A stretch of 42,291 nucleotides of DNA from Bacteroidota bacterium (GTDB taxonomy: Bacteria; Bacteroidota; Bacteroidia; Bacteroidales; UBA7332), in contig JAUZOF010000004.1 in NCBI GenBank assembly GCA_030706585.1, positions 1-42,291 on the forward strand, in the 5' to 3' direction. Numbering within the stretch: the stretch's first letter is position 1; each line of letters starts with the position of its first letter. A program made the translations under genes and the position numbers. Below the pieces are notes generated by a model. It worked only from the letters and a program-made list of their open reading frames with translations. It was not told the origin of the DNA and searched no databases. Positions 29,835 to 39,899 of this stretch are shown here, in pieces.

Positions 29835-29913
29835 AAAGAGGAGACAAATGCATTACATAAGGTTGTTCGTCTCAATATATTGAAACTACAATCCTGTAAA
29901 AAAAGAAAAGAGA

Positions 29914-30225
29914 CTAACCCAGCTTAGGCGGTTGCCAGAAGGAGTTGTAATGGGAAGAAATATACGATGCCGTGTAAGCAACAATGCACTTTTGCACCAT
30001 GATTACCGGTTTGAAGTCAAAGTAATGATAGTGATTAATCATCAGTGGAGCGCTATGAGTACAAGTGCAGAACGGAGTGCAATTGTCGTCGCTATTATTG
30101 TGATTATCTGAAGAGGCTTTTGTTATCGAGGTTTTGCACAAAACATTATCTCCCGGCTTATCTATGCAAGGATAGATAGTCAGTGCGAGGATGTAAAGGG
30201 ATAATATGGTTGCTAAGAATTTCAT
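29914..30225 (-). CDS. DUF6660-like small Cys/His protein (start revised)
   Basis: Start MKFLATILSLYILALTIYPCID with signal peptide; NCTPFCTCTHSA; a TATCTTTG promoter lies directly upstream of this ATG. Confidence 0.6.
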   Translation of the reverse strand: MKFLATILSLYILALTIYPCIDKPGDNVLCKTSITKASSDNHNNSDDNCTPFCTCTHSAPLMINHYHYFDFKPVIMVQKCIVAYTASYISSHYNSFWQPPKLG

Positions 30226-30445
30226 CTTGGTGCAAAGATAAAATAAATCAGATAATAAACATATTGAGATAATGAGCAAATCCCTCCCGTTAAACCGATT
30301 GCCGGTTAGTTTGCCATTTATACAAGGAAAAAGAATATTTTTGTAAAGTCAATCAGAACGGCAAAATACTTTGTTATAAGTTTTGACGTTAATCAATCTG
30401 TAAAATCTGTATTGCGCAGCATCTGTTTGCCATAAATCCATTCAA

Positions 30446-32860
30446 ATGAAGAAAATACAACTCATACTTCTTTCCCTGCTTATTGCCACCACTCTATTTT
30501 CCCAAAAGAAAATCTTTATCTCCGGATATGTGACCGATGCCGATAATCACAGTCTGGAAAAAGTACATGTGCAGCAGTGGAACTCTCCCAACGGCATCGT
30601 AACCAAAGAAAACGGCTTCTACGAAATAGCAGTTCCGGACAAAGATACCGTGGTGCTGGTCTATTCCTGCGTGGGGTATAAAAAGATTAGCCGGACGCTG
30701 ATCAAACCGGCCAGACGGGTTTTCCTGAATGTGAAAATGGAATCATCCTCTACCGAACTGAAGACGCTTACCGTTACGGCTATGCGCCGCCAGATGGATA
30801 TGATGCAGAAGATTGATGCAAGTAAGGTGAAATTCCTTCCGGATGCCGCGGGGGGCAACATCGAATCACTGATTGTGACCTTCGCCGGAGTGCATTCCAA
30901 TAACGAAATGAGTTCGCAATACTCGGTGCGGGGTGGTAACTTTGACGAAAACCTGGTCTATATTAACGGTGTGGAGGTCTATCGTCCGCTATTGGTACGG
31001 GCCGGACAGCAGGAGGGATTAAGCATCATCAACCCTGATATGGTGGGTTCTGTCGATTTCTCTGCCGGCGGATTTGAAGCACGCTATGGCGACAAGATGT
31101 CGTCGGTACTGGATATCACCTACAAAAAGCCGAAAGCCTTTGAAGGCGCTGTCTCTGCCAGCCTGTTGGGCGGGACGGCTTATGTCGGCACCTCGTCCGG
31201 TAAATTTACCCAAATGCACGGCATCCGTTACAAACAAAACCGCTCTTTGCTCGGGACGCTCGATACCAAGGGGGAATATAACCCCTCATTCTTCGATTAC
31301 CAGACCTATCTGACCTATACGTTCAATGACAAGACCGATGTGAGTTTACTGGGGAACATTTCCCAAAATAAATACAACTTTATCCCGCAGGAGCGCAATA
31401 CCTCCTTCGGTACATTGTCCGAAACCAAACGCTTCAAAGTCTATTTTGACGGACAGGAGCAGGATTTGTTTGAAACCGGATTCGGAACCCTCTCCTTGAA
31501 TTACCACCCCAACAAAGAGACCGAACTGAAGTTGCTGACTTCCGGCTTTATCACCCGTGAGAAGGAAACTTACGATATTTCGGGACAATACTGGTTGAGC
31601 GATGTGACCGGTGATACATCGACAGGTACTGTGACCGAAGAGCAAACCGTCGGAGTAGGAACTTACATGCAACACACCCGCAACCGCCTTTACGCCCGCG
31701 TGCTGTCGGTCGGTCACCAGGGGATCCGCAACTGGGAAAACAACCGCCTGCAATGGGGTTTAAACCTGCAATCGGAGTATTTTCGCGATAAAATCAGTGA
31801 GTGGGAAATGCGCGACTCTGCCGGTTATTCGTTGCCCTATTCCGGCAATGGCGTCAACATCTACTACAACCTGAGCCGACCCGATACAACCGTTACCAAC
31901 CACCGCTTTTCCACCTATCTGCAGGATACCTATAAACTGCGTGGCGATTACGGTGTCTTTTCGGTTACGGGCGGTGTACGTGCTTCCTACTGGAGTTTCA
32001 ATAACGAATGGATATTCAGCCCGCGCTTCTCCGCAGCGTGGATTCCGGCCTGGAAAAAAGAGTTTACCTTCCGCGCTGCCGGTGGTATTTACTATCAGGC
32101 TCCTTTTTATAAAGAATTCCGGGAAACCTATACCGATGCGAATGGAAACTCGCACATCCGGCTTAATTCCGATATCAAGTCGCAAAAGTCGGTGCAATTG
32201 GTGCTGGGTAGCGACTATACCTTTAATCACAACGGTCGTCCCTACAAGCTGACGGTGGAGGGCTATTACAAAAAGCTGAGCAACCTGATTCCTTACGTGG
32301 TGGACAATGTGCGCGTCCGCTATGCCGGTAAGAATATGGCTGACGGATATGCGACCGGACTTGACTGCAAACTCTTCGGCGAATTTGTCCCCGGTACCGA
32401 TTCCTGGATCAGCTTTTCGTGGATGAAATCGGAAGAAAACATCAACGGTATCAAAATGCCGTTGCCGACCGACCAGACCGCCAGCTTTACCATGTTCTTC
32501 CAGGACTACTGGCCCACCAATCCGAAATACAAACTCAACCTGAAGATGATTTGGGCCAAAGGACTTCCAGTGACGGCACCGCACCAGGAATTTGCCGGAA
32601 ACTATTTCCGCACACCGGCTTACCGCCGCGTGGATATCGGCCTTACCCGCCAGCTGGTCGGGGGCGAAGACAAGTGGATGAAGAAACCTGTCCTCCGTTA
32701 TTTCAAAAATATCTCCCTCGGCGTGGATGTCTTCAACCTGCTCGATATCAAAAACACCAACTCCTACTACTGGGTAACGGACATCAACAGCAACCAGTAC
32801 GCCGTGCCCAACTACCTGACTTCACGTCAGCTGAATGTAAGGGTGATGGGGGAGTTTTGA
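30446..32860 (+). CDS. TonB-dependent receptor with carboxypeptidase-regulatory-like N-terminal domain
   Basis: 804 aa; signal peptide, GYVTDADNHSLEKVHVQ...PNGIVTKENGFYEI, plug domain, beta-barrel ending in VRVMGEF. Confidence 0.92.
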   Translation: MKKIQLILLSLLIATTLFSQKKIFISGYVTDADNHSLEKVHVQQWNSPNGIVTKENGFYEIAVPDKDTVVLVYSCVGYKKISRTLIKPARRVFLNVKMESSSTELKTLTVTAMRRQMDMMQKIDASKVKFLPDAAGGNIESLIVTFAGVHSNNEMSSQYSVRGGNFDENLVYINGVEVYRPLLVRAGQQEGLSIINPDMVGSVDFSAGGFEARYGDKMSSVLDITYKKPKAFEGAVSASLLGGTAYVGTSSGKFTQMHGIRYKQNRSLLGTLDTKGEYNPSFFDYQTYLTYTFNDKTDVSLLGNISQNKYNFIPQERNTSFGTLSETKRFKVYFDGQEQDLFETGFGTLSLNYHPNKETELKLLTSGFITREKETYDISGQYWLSDVTGDTSTGTVTEEQTVGVGTYMQHTRNRLYARVLSVGHQGIRNWENNRLQWGLNLQSEYFRDKISEWEMRDSAGYSLPYSGNGVNIYYNLSRPDTTVTNHRFSTYLQDTYKLRGDYGVFSVTGGVRASYWSFNNEWIFSPRFSAAWIPAWKKEFTFRAAGGIYYQAPFYKEFRETYTDANGNSHIRLNSDIKSQKSVQLVLGSDYTFNHNGRPYKLTVEGYYKKLSNLIPYVVDNVRVRYAGKNMADGYATGLDCKLFGEFVPGTDSWISFSWMKSEENINGIKMPLPTDQTASFTMFFQDYWPTNPKYKLNLKMIWAKGLPVTAPHQEFAGNYFRTPAYRRVDIGLTRQLVGGEDKWMKKPVLRYFKNISLGVDVFNLLDIKNTNSYYWVTDINSNQYAVPNYLTSRQLNVRVMGEF

Positions 32861-32867
32861 TGTAGGC

Positions 32868-32910
32868 ACACGGATGACACGGATGCTGCGCAACACGGAT
32901 TTTCACGGAT
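32868..32910. repeat. Short CACGGAT direct-repeat cluster
   Basis: CACACGGATGACACGGATGCTGCGCAACACGGATTTTCACGGAT. Confidence 0.7.
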
Positions 32911-32930
32911 AAGAAATTATAAGGGCTTTG

Positions 32931-32950
32931 CTTAGGTGAAGCCCTTTTTT
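32931..32950 (+). terminator. TonB receptor terminator
   Basis: AAGGGCTTtgcttaggtGAAGCCCTTTTTT. Confidence 0.8.
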
Positions 32951-33116
32951 ATGCTTTGCATCAAAGGGGGACCTTAATGCTAAACCAGTTCACTCAAAAG
33001 GTAAACTAGTTTAGGTTTGAGATAGGAGAGCTCCTAAAACCATAACAGTCTTAGACAGCGAACATCAAAAATGCAAGTCTGAATTGAAATTATACAGTTT
33101 GAAAACTTAAACAATT

Positions 33117-33956
33117 CTATCGGATATATTCCCTAATCAACAACGCTGCCTCAACACCATGCGTACGTTTATTGGTTTCCAGATCGATATAGGAGCAGTC
33201 TTTGAGTATAGAAACGATTCTCAGGATTTCATCGTGTATATGAAAGGTATCCTTGGTAGCTGCTAGTACCAATACCGGACAATGAACTGTCTCTAACGTA
33301 TTCCAGATTTCATAACCGGCAATCGCCAACACCGTTTTTTTAAGCTTGACCACGTCGGCACTATCTAGCGCTTTAGCCGAGATATTCACCATCTCCGCGT
33401 CGTCCCGTTTGTTGATAATAAAATTGCGCAGGTACCATTTTGCGAAAGATTTCAATGTAATACGCTCAAATCCCAGGGTCGCTTTGATTAGTTTCAGACT
33501 CCAGTTAGGATAATGAAAAACAGGTGTAGGAACGACAAAGACCATCTGGCGGGGTTTGGCTTTAAGAAAACGATAACTCTCGACAATGACGGGAACTCCC
33601 ATGGAATATCCTATCAGTATATAATTCTCGTGTATCAATCCCAGGGTCTGAATAATCGCCACAATATCAAGTCCGGATGTGATAATATCAAACTTGCCGC
33701 TTCCATTCACCTGCGAAGAGGCGTGGTCACGGGTTTCGATGTAGTGAAAAGGGTAATCACGGGTCAGTTCATAGATCACACTACCGAAACTCTCCGGGAT
33801 TGTGGACAATCCCCCAACAAACACGATTGTCGTATTTCGGCTCGTTACAGACGGGGAATAACTAATCACCCGTAGTTTCGTTCGCTTCTCCACGGCGATC
33901 ATCTGTTCGTGGCATTTCGCGCTTTCATGGCAAAATAGTGTAGTTTTGCTGCCCAT
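33117..33956 (-). CDS. Alpha/beta hydrolase
   Basis: 279 aa; GYSMGVPV nucleophile elbow, HGVEAALLIREYI C-terminus. Confidence 0.75.
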   Translation of the reverse strand: MGSKTTLFCHESAKCHEQMIAVEKRTKLRVISYSPSVTSRNTTIVFVGGLSTIPESFGSVIYELTRDYPFHYIETRDHASSQVNGSGKFDIITSGLDIVAIIQTLGLIHENYILIGYSMGVPVIVESYRFLKAKPRQMVFVVPTPVFHYPNWSLKLIKATLGFERITLKSFAKWYLRNFIINKRDDAEMVNISAKALDSADVVKLKKTVLAIAGYEIWNTLETVHCPVLVLAATKDTFHIHDEILRIVSILKDCSYIDLETNKRTHGVEAALLIREYIR

Positions 33957-33967
33957 GTGACTGTTTT

Positions 33968-35023
33968 TTATATCAATGAATAGTCCAGAAAGGGGGGGCT
34001 GTGTAACAGGGAAACGATTTTATCTGTCTCATTTTTCATTGAGCCGATATACATATTGGACTCAAGGGTAATGTGAAGCGGGGCACGGAAAAGTTTCAGA
34101 TAAGTATTCTTTTCGTGCAATCCGATGGATAGGAAGTGAAACTTTTCTTCAAAAGCAATATTCCGGGCCCGGCTTACGAGCAATTCCAATGCTTTTTCAT
34201 GACCGATTTTACAGGTAAATGACCGGATGTACAATACCCGTACAGGCATGTTTAACCGGGGGAAACAAAGACCCGGTAAAGCATTTACTGTCGCGAGCAT
34301 TATCTTCTGCAAACTCTTCACCTTTAACAATACCTCTTGCTTCCATTCATCCGGATTTGCCAGAGCGATTGCTGCAACAACTTCCTTACCGCAAACAGCT
34401 GTTATGATCCGGCATTCCCTGAGATTTGTTTCACTTTGAATCTGGGCAAATTGGTACTTCATCATGAATCTATCCAGAAATCCGGCCACATCCGGATTTG
34501 CCAAAACCTCTACGATTTGATATTTATCCGGCTTCATTTTTAATGGCGAAGGAATAATCTGAAAGACATTAAACTTTCCCGCATCCAGACCCAACGGAAA
34601 GTACAACCGCCCCTGAAAGAATGGCACAATGGCTTTGTTACCCGTCGTTATGGCACAAAAAATCAGATTCGCATTTAACGCATGCAGTTTCTCAATAGTT
34701 GCTTTAGCCAACCGTACTGCAACGGTTGAGCATCGGAAATCAGGATGTACTTTGAAATCTCCCAAGTAATAGGCCTTTTCTTCTTTGCCCTGAATATATA
34801 CGGCCATTTCTGAAATAGACCCTGAACCAATAATATGACCGTCACATTCCGCTACAAAAGTGAAGAAAGGACCGCGTTGGCGCAGTAACCTAAAGAAATC
34901 AGGCTTCCTGTCCACGCGAAGGGTGACATTCCCTTTCATTGGTGTCAGAGCGGTTAATTGCAATAAACCCTCATTGTCATAAGGTAAAGCTTCGCGGATA
35001 ACTATCGGGGAGTATGCCGGCAT
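33968..35023 (-). CDS. GNAT-family N-acetyltransferase
   Basis: 351 aa; AYYLGDFKVHPDFRCSTVAVRLAKATIEKLHA acetyl-CoA binding pattern. Confidence 0.75.
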   Translation of the reverse strand: MPAYSPIVIREALPYDNEGLLQLTALTPMKGNVTLRVDRKPDFFRLLRQRGPFFTFVAECDGHIIGSGSISEMAVYIQGKEEKAYYLGDFKVHPDFRCSTVAVRLAKATIEKLHALNANLIFCAITTGNKAIVPFFQGRLYFPLGLDAGKFNVFQIIPSPLKMKPDKYQIVEVLANPDVAGFLDRFMMKYQFAQIQSETNLRECRIITAVCGKEVVAAIALANPDEWKQEVLLKVKSLQKIMLATVNALPGLCFPRLNMPVRVLYIRSFTCKIGHEKALELLVSRARNIAFEEKFHFLSIGLHEKNTYLKLFRAPLHITLESNMYIGSMKNETDKIVSLLHSPPFLDYSLI

Positions 35024-35042
35024 TAGTCAGGTCTTTCAACTA

Positions 35043-35076
35043 AAACGCCCAAAACCGGTATTAGTTTTGGGCGTTT
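35043..35076 (-). terminator. Terminator of the S8 peptidase gene
   Basis: AAACGCCCAAAAC ... GTTTTGGGCGTTT. Confidence 0.7.
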
Positions 35077-35107
35077 GGCATTTGCTATTTATTTGATAGG
35101 ACTATGA

Positions 35108-36523
35108 TCAAAACCCACCTACATTCAACCTTCCTCCTGTAAGGCATTTACCGCTGAGGGAGGAAGTCGGAATTGTGCTGCTCAGGATCGCATTTTTAAT
35201 TTCAGCAATTGAGGCATTGGGGTGAATGGAATAATAGAGAGCAACGGCTCCAGTGACATGGGGAGTGGCCATGGAGGTGCCACTATAGCTGGCGTAACCG
35301 GAAGTAACCTGTCCTTTCTTTGAAATTGGTACACTTGAATAAATTCCGTATCCCGGAGCGCCAAGATCGACATTGGTTGCACCATAGTTAGAGAAACTGG
35401 CTAATCCACCATTGCTCATAATGGCAGCGACAGATATTATATTTGCGTTTGGATAAGCAGCCGGATAGGATAGTGTTGCGTCGATATTACGGCTTTCATT
35501 GCCCGCTGCTGCAATAAATAGTATCCCTGCATTATTCGACCTTCCAATGGCATCCTGCAAGGATTGGGAGAATCCGCCACCGCCCCAGGAGTTATTGGTT
35601 GCGATAATGTTTACACCTTTCAATTTCAAAGTGGTGAAATAATCCACCGCTTTGATCGCATTGGTGGTAGTTCCTCCATTTTTACCCAGGAACTTGCCAC
35701 TGAGGAATTTTATGTTCCAGCAAACGCCGGCGACACCTTTGCCATTTCCACCTACTGCACCAATAGTGCCGGCAACGTGTGTGCCGTGTGCATCCCCTGA
35801 ACTATTGAATATTTGATTGTTGCCATTGACAAAGTTCCAGCCATACACGTCATCAATGTAGCCATTACCGTCATTGTCTATGCCATCACCAGGTATTTCC
35901 CCTGGATTTGTACCGACATTTGCAGAAAGATCTTCATGGGTGTACATGTACCCTTCATCAATAATTCCCACATAAACTGAAGCTGAGCCGGTATAACCTT
36001 TAGCCCAGGCTTCTCCCGCCTGACATCCGTATTGGTTTTTAGGTGTCGTTGCATCACCGTACATTCCCCACAATGAACCATTGGTGTAATACGGATCATT
36101 TGGGATAGAAGAAGCATCAGTGGTATAAATATAATTGGGCTCAGCGTATTCAACGCCTTCCAGCTTTTTCATTATACCAACAGCATCCAGGGAAGACATA
36201 GGAACTTTAAGCAATACGACACCATCATTATCACCGGCATGTTTCATGGCGTGAGTGAGGATTTTTTCGGCAACCTGGGCGTTGACATGGTTGAGTGCAT
36301 TTTCACGTGCCGTAGCCGAAGCTCCGGCTTTAAATTTTACGATTACTTCGTTGGGAACATATTTTGCTCCATTGTCAGAAGCATTGGCAGAGCGTAACTG
36401 TACTTCATTGGAAGATAATGCGTTCAGGGCGGATTCGTCATTCGAACAACTTTGCATAAAAATAGCTGTTCCTCCTACCAGGAATGAGATAGCCACAAGT
36501 GTGTTTAGAAAATGCTTTTTCAT
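35108..36523 (-). CDS. S8 (subtilisin-like) serine peptidase lipoprotein with I9-like propeptide
   Basis: 471 aa; lipobox FMQSC; GIIDEGYMYTHEDL, DAHGTHVAGTIGA, SGTSMATPHVTGAVAL. Confidence 0.92.
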   Translation of the reverse strand: MKKHFLNTLVAISFLVGGTAIFMQSCSNDESALNALSSNEVQLRSANASDNGAKYVPNEVIVKFKAGASATARENALNHVNAQVAEKILTHAMKHAGDNDGVVLLKVPMSSLDAVGIMKKLEGVEYAEPNYIYTTDASSIPNDPYYTNGSLWGMYGDATTPKNQYGCQAGEAWAKGYTGSASVYVGIIDEGYMYTHEDLSANVGTNPGEIPGDGIDNDGNGYIDDVYGWNFVNGNNQIFNSSGDAHGTHVAGTIGAVGGNGKGVAGVCWNIKFLSGKFLGKNGGTTTNAIKAVDYFTTLKLKGVNIIATNNSWGGGGFSQSLQDAIGRSNNAGILFIAAAGNESRNIDATLSYPAAYPNANIISVAAIMSNGGLASFSNYGATNVDLGAPGYGIYSSVPISKKGQVTSGYASYSGTSMATPHVTGAVALYYSIHPNASIAEIKNAILSSTIPTSSLSGKCLTGGRLNVGGF

Positions 36524-36737
36524 AGCTTATAGTATTTGGTTTAGGTATAAATGGAGAAATGTCAGCGGTAAAAAGGAATATCGTCTTTAACGGAATGTGA
36601 TTGAAATGGTATTCAATATTAGCGATTCAAAGGTCAGACCTGTTTATGGTAAATCAGGTTTAGGTGCTAATTAAAAACAACAAAGTTTCGGGGTTTGTTG
36701 AGCCTAAAGAGTTAATTAATAATTGCGTAAAACAACA

Positions 36738-36766
36738 GAGCCGCAATGCTTTAGACACTGCGGCTC
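36738..36766 (-). terminator. Terminator of the flippase gene
   Basis: GAGCCGCA ... TGCGGCTC. Confidence 0.65.
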
Positions 36767-36789
36767 CGGTATTTATGAAGGATAAGAGT

Positions 36790-38277
36790 TTATTGTTTTA
36801 CTAATTTATTGACAAGCGGAATTTGGTCTAGCGGCAGATCGTTTTTAATCATATAATAGATGAATACCGAGATCAATAGGGTTCTGTAAGCCATATTCAA
36901 TGGGATGGATTGTAAATCAACCAGCATATAGGCTGCATAAAGCCCCAACGTAATCAACGTATAGAGTCCGATGCGCTTTAGATCGTATTGGACGGGGTAG
37001 TGCTTTTGTCCGATGAAGTATGACATGATCGTTATGATCAGATAGCTGATCAACGATGCCCATGCGCAGGCGATATAACCGTACTTAGGCACAAACAATA
37101 CGTTGAGCAGAATGGTCAATACACACGCCAAAACGGAAAAATAAGCCCCATATTTGGTCTCATCGGTCAGTTTGTACCAGAAGGATAGATTAAAATAAAC
37201 CCCGAACAAAAATTGCCCGATCATCACAATCGGTACTACCCGCAGTCCTTCAAAATAATCGGGAGCAATGATGTACTTCAACAGGTCCATATAGAACATG
37301 ATCCCCAGGTAGATAAGGCATGATGCGATAATGAAATATTTCATTGCATCAGCATATAATTTCTTGCTATCGGCTCCTTTTTGTTTGGAAAAAACGAATG
37401 GTTCGTATGCAAATCGGAAAGCCTGGGTAAACATTACCATTACGACTGCAATTTTAAAGTTTGCCCCATATACCCCCAGTTGCTCCATCGCGGTTTTTTC
37501 GTCCGGGATCAGGAATGGAAAGAGGATTTTATCGGCTACCTGATTAAAAATTCCGGCAATTCCCAGGATCAATAACGGAAAACTGTATTTTACCAACTCT
37601 TTCAACAGGCTTTTATCCAATACATATTTGAATCCGAGTAGCTCAGGTATTAACGCCAGCATCATCACCGCTGTAGCAATCAGGTTCGATATCAGGATAT
37701 ACCCCACGCCGTAGTCGGGTCGGTAGAACCAGGATATCCATTCCGGATGGGATTTGTGGATTGCAGGGCAAAATATCAGGAAGAAGAGGTTAAGCGCAAT
37801 AAACAGGATAATGAACAGCATTTTGATAGATGCAAATCTTATCGGTCTGTTTTTATAACGCAGATAAGCAAAAGGTATGGCGCTGAATGCATCGATAGAT
37901 ACGATTATTGCCAACAGAAAAATGTATTCCGTGTGGTTACCATAACCTAATGGAGCGGCAAGCATCGGAGCCAGGAGTATGCTACTTCCGGCAAACAACA
38001 ATGACAGAGCACCGATAAACAGGACAGAGGTAGAATACACCGTAATCGGATTTTTATCCGATTTATTGGCAAAACGGAAAAAGCCGGTTTCCATACCGAA
38101 GGTCAGGATGACCAGAATCAAAGCCGTCCAGCTATACATATTCGTGACCATTCCGTATTCGGCGGTGGAGCCTAATTGACGGGTGTAAAGTGGAACCAGA
38201 CACCAGTTGAGGAATTTCCCAAAAATGCTGCTAAGACCGTAAATCACGGTATCCTTAGCCAGTTTTTTCATTGACAT
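36790..38277 (-). CDS. Polysaccharide biosynthesis / Wzx-like flippase (MATE/MVF superfamily)
   Basis: 495 aa multi-TM; AKDTVIYGLSSIFGKFLNWCLVPLYTRQLGSTAEYG. Confidence 0.88.
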   Translation of the reverse strand: MSMKKLAKDTVIYGLSSIFGKFLNWCLVPLYTRQLGSTAEYGMVTNMYSWTALILVILTFGMETGFFRFANKSDKNPITVYSTSVLFIGALSLLFAGSSILLAPMLAAPLGYGNHTEYIFLLAIIVSIDAFSAIPFAYLRYKNRPIRFASIKMLFIILFIALNLFFLIFCPAIHKSHPEWISWFYRPDYGVGYILISNLIATAVMMLALIPELLGFKYVLDKSLLKELVKYSFPLLILGIAGIFNQVADKILFPFLIPDEKTAMEQLGVYGANFKIAVVMVMFTQAFRFAYEPFVFSKQKGADSKKLYADAMKYFIIASCLIYLGIMFYMDLLKYIIAPDYFEGLRVVPIVMIGQFLFGVYFNLSFWYKLTDETKYGAYFSVLACVLTILLNVLFVPKYGYIACAWASLISYLIITIMSYFIGQKHYPVQYDLKRIGLYTLITLGLYAAYMLVDLQSIPLNMAYRTLLISVFIYYMIKNDLPLDQIPLVNKLVKQ

Positions 38278-38369
38278 AATTGAGTGGTAAGATGTAAGTC
38301 GTACGTCATAAGAGGTATGTCGAAAATGACTTTTGTATCATTGAAACTGTTATCACTGCTTGCATGTAA

Positions 38370-38406
38370 CTCCCCTGTCTCTATCCTTTGGAGAGGGACA
38401 GGGGAG
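38370..38406. repeat. Palindrome at the ruvB 3' end
   Basis: CTCCCCTGTC ... GACAGGGGAG. Confidence 0.6.
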
Positions 38407-38411
38407 AGGTC

Positions 38412-39434
<1,023 letters not shown>

Positions 39435-39453
39435 GCAATCGTATTTATATGGA

Positions 39454-39461
39454 CAAAAGTA
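39454..39461 (-). promoter_or_regulatory. Bacteroidetes -7 motif for ruvB
   Basis: Minus strand TACTTTTG, 20 nt upstream of the ruvB ATG. Confidence 0.65.
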
Positions 39462-39543
39462 CGAAAAAAGGGAATACAACTTTCTGTCATCAATTTAGGA
39501 GAACGGATTCTTCAACTTAAAAATACAAAACTATCGCATTGAG

Positions 39544-39816
39544 CTCCGACGGTCAAACAATGGCCTCCGACATTCGCACAGTGACCACCGACGATCATAC
39601 TGTGGTCTCCGGCGGTCGCACAATGACCTTCGACACTGACACAATGACATTCGTCGGACGCACAGTGGCTTTCGCATCTGACACAATGACATTTGTTGCT
39701 CACGCATTGATCTCCACAGGTCACACAATGACCATCTTCAGTCGCGCAATGATATTCTTCGCCTGCGCAATGACGATCACAGGTTGCGCAATGGCTTTCA
39801 TCAAAATCGCATTTTC
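39544..39816. repeat. 13-unit degenerate 21-bp tandem array
   Basis: Consensus about CTTCGACGGTCGCACAATGAC; every unit exactly 21 bp; a partial extra unit at 39534-39543. Confidence 0.93.
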
Positions 39817-39853
39817 TTCCGTTATTCAAAGAAGCACTCGCAGGCAAATGGAT

Positions 39854-39861
39854 TATCTTTG
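39854..39861 (+). promoter_or_regulatory. Bacteroidetes -7 motif for the alcohol dehydrogenase gene
   Basis: TATCTTTG, 38 nt upstream of the ATG at 39900. Confidence 0.65.
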
Positions 39862-39899
39862 TGTTAATCAAATTATTTACTTCAAAAGTAGAGGGATAT

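Noticed and set aside
31760-32584. 274-aa minus-strand ORF antisense to the TonB receptor
   Set aside because: Shadow ORF in a GC-rich coding region; no recognisable domain.
32980-33020. CTAAACCAGTT...AAACTAGTTTAG as a regulatory operator
   Set aside because: Imperfect, AT-rich, and not linked to a clear promoter; too weak to call.
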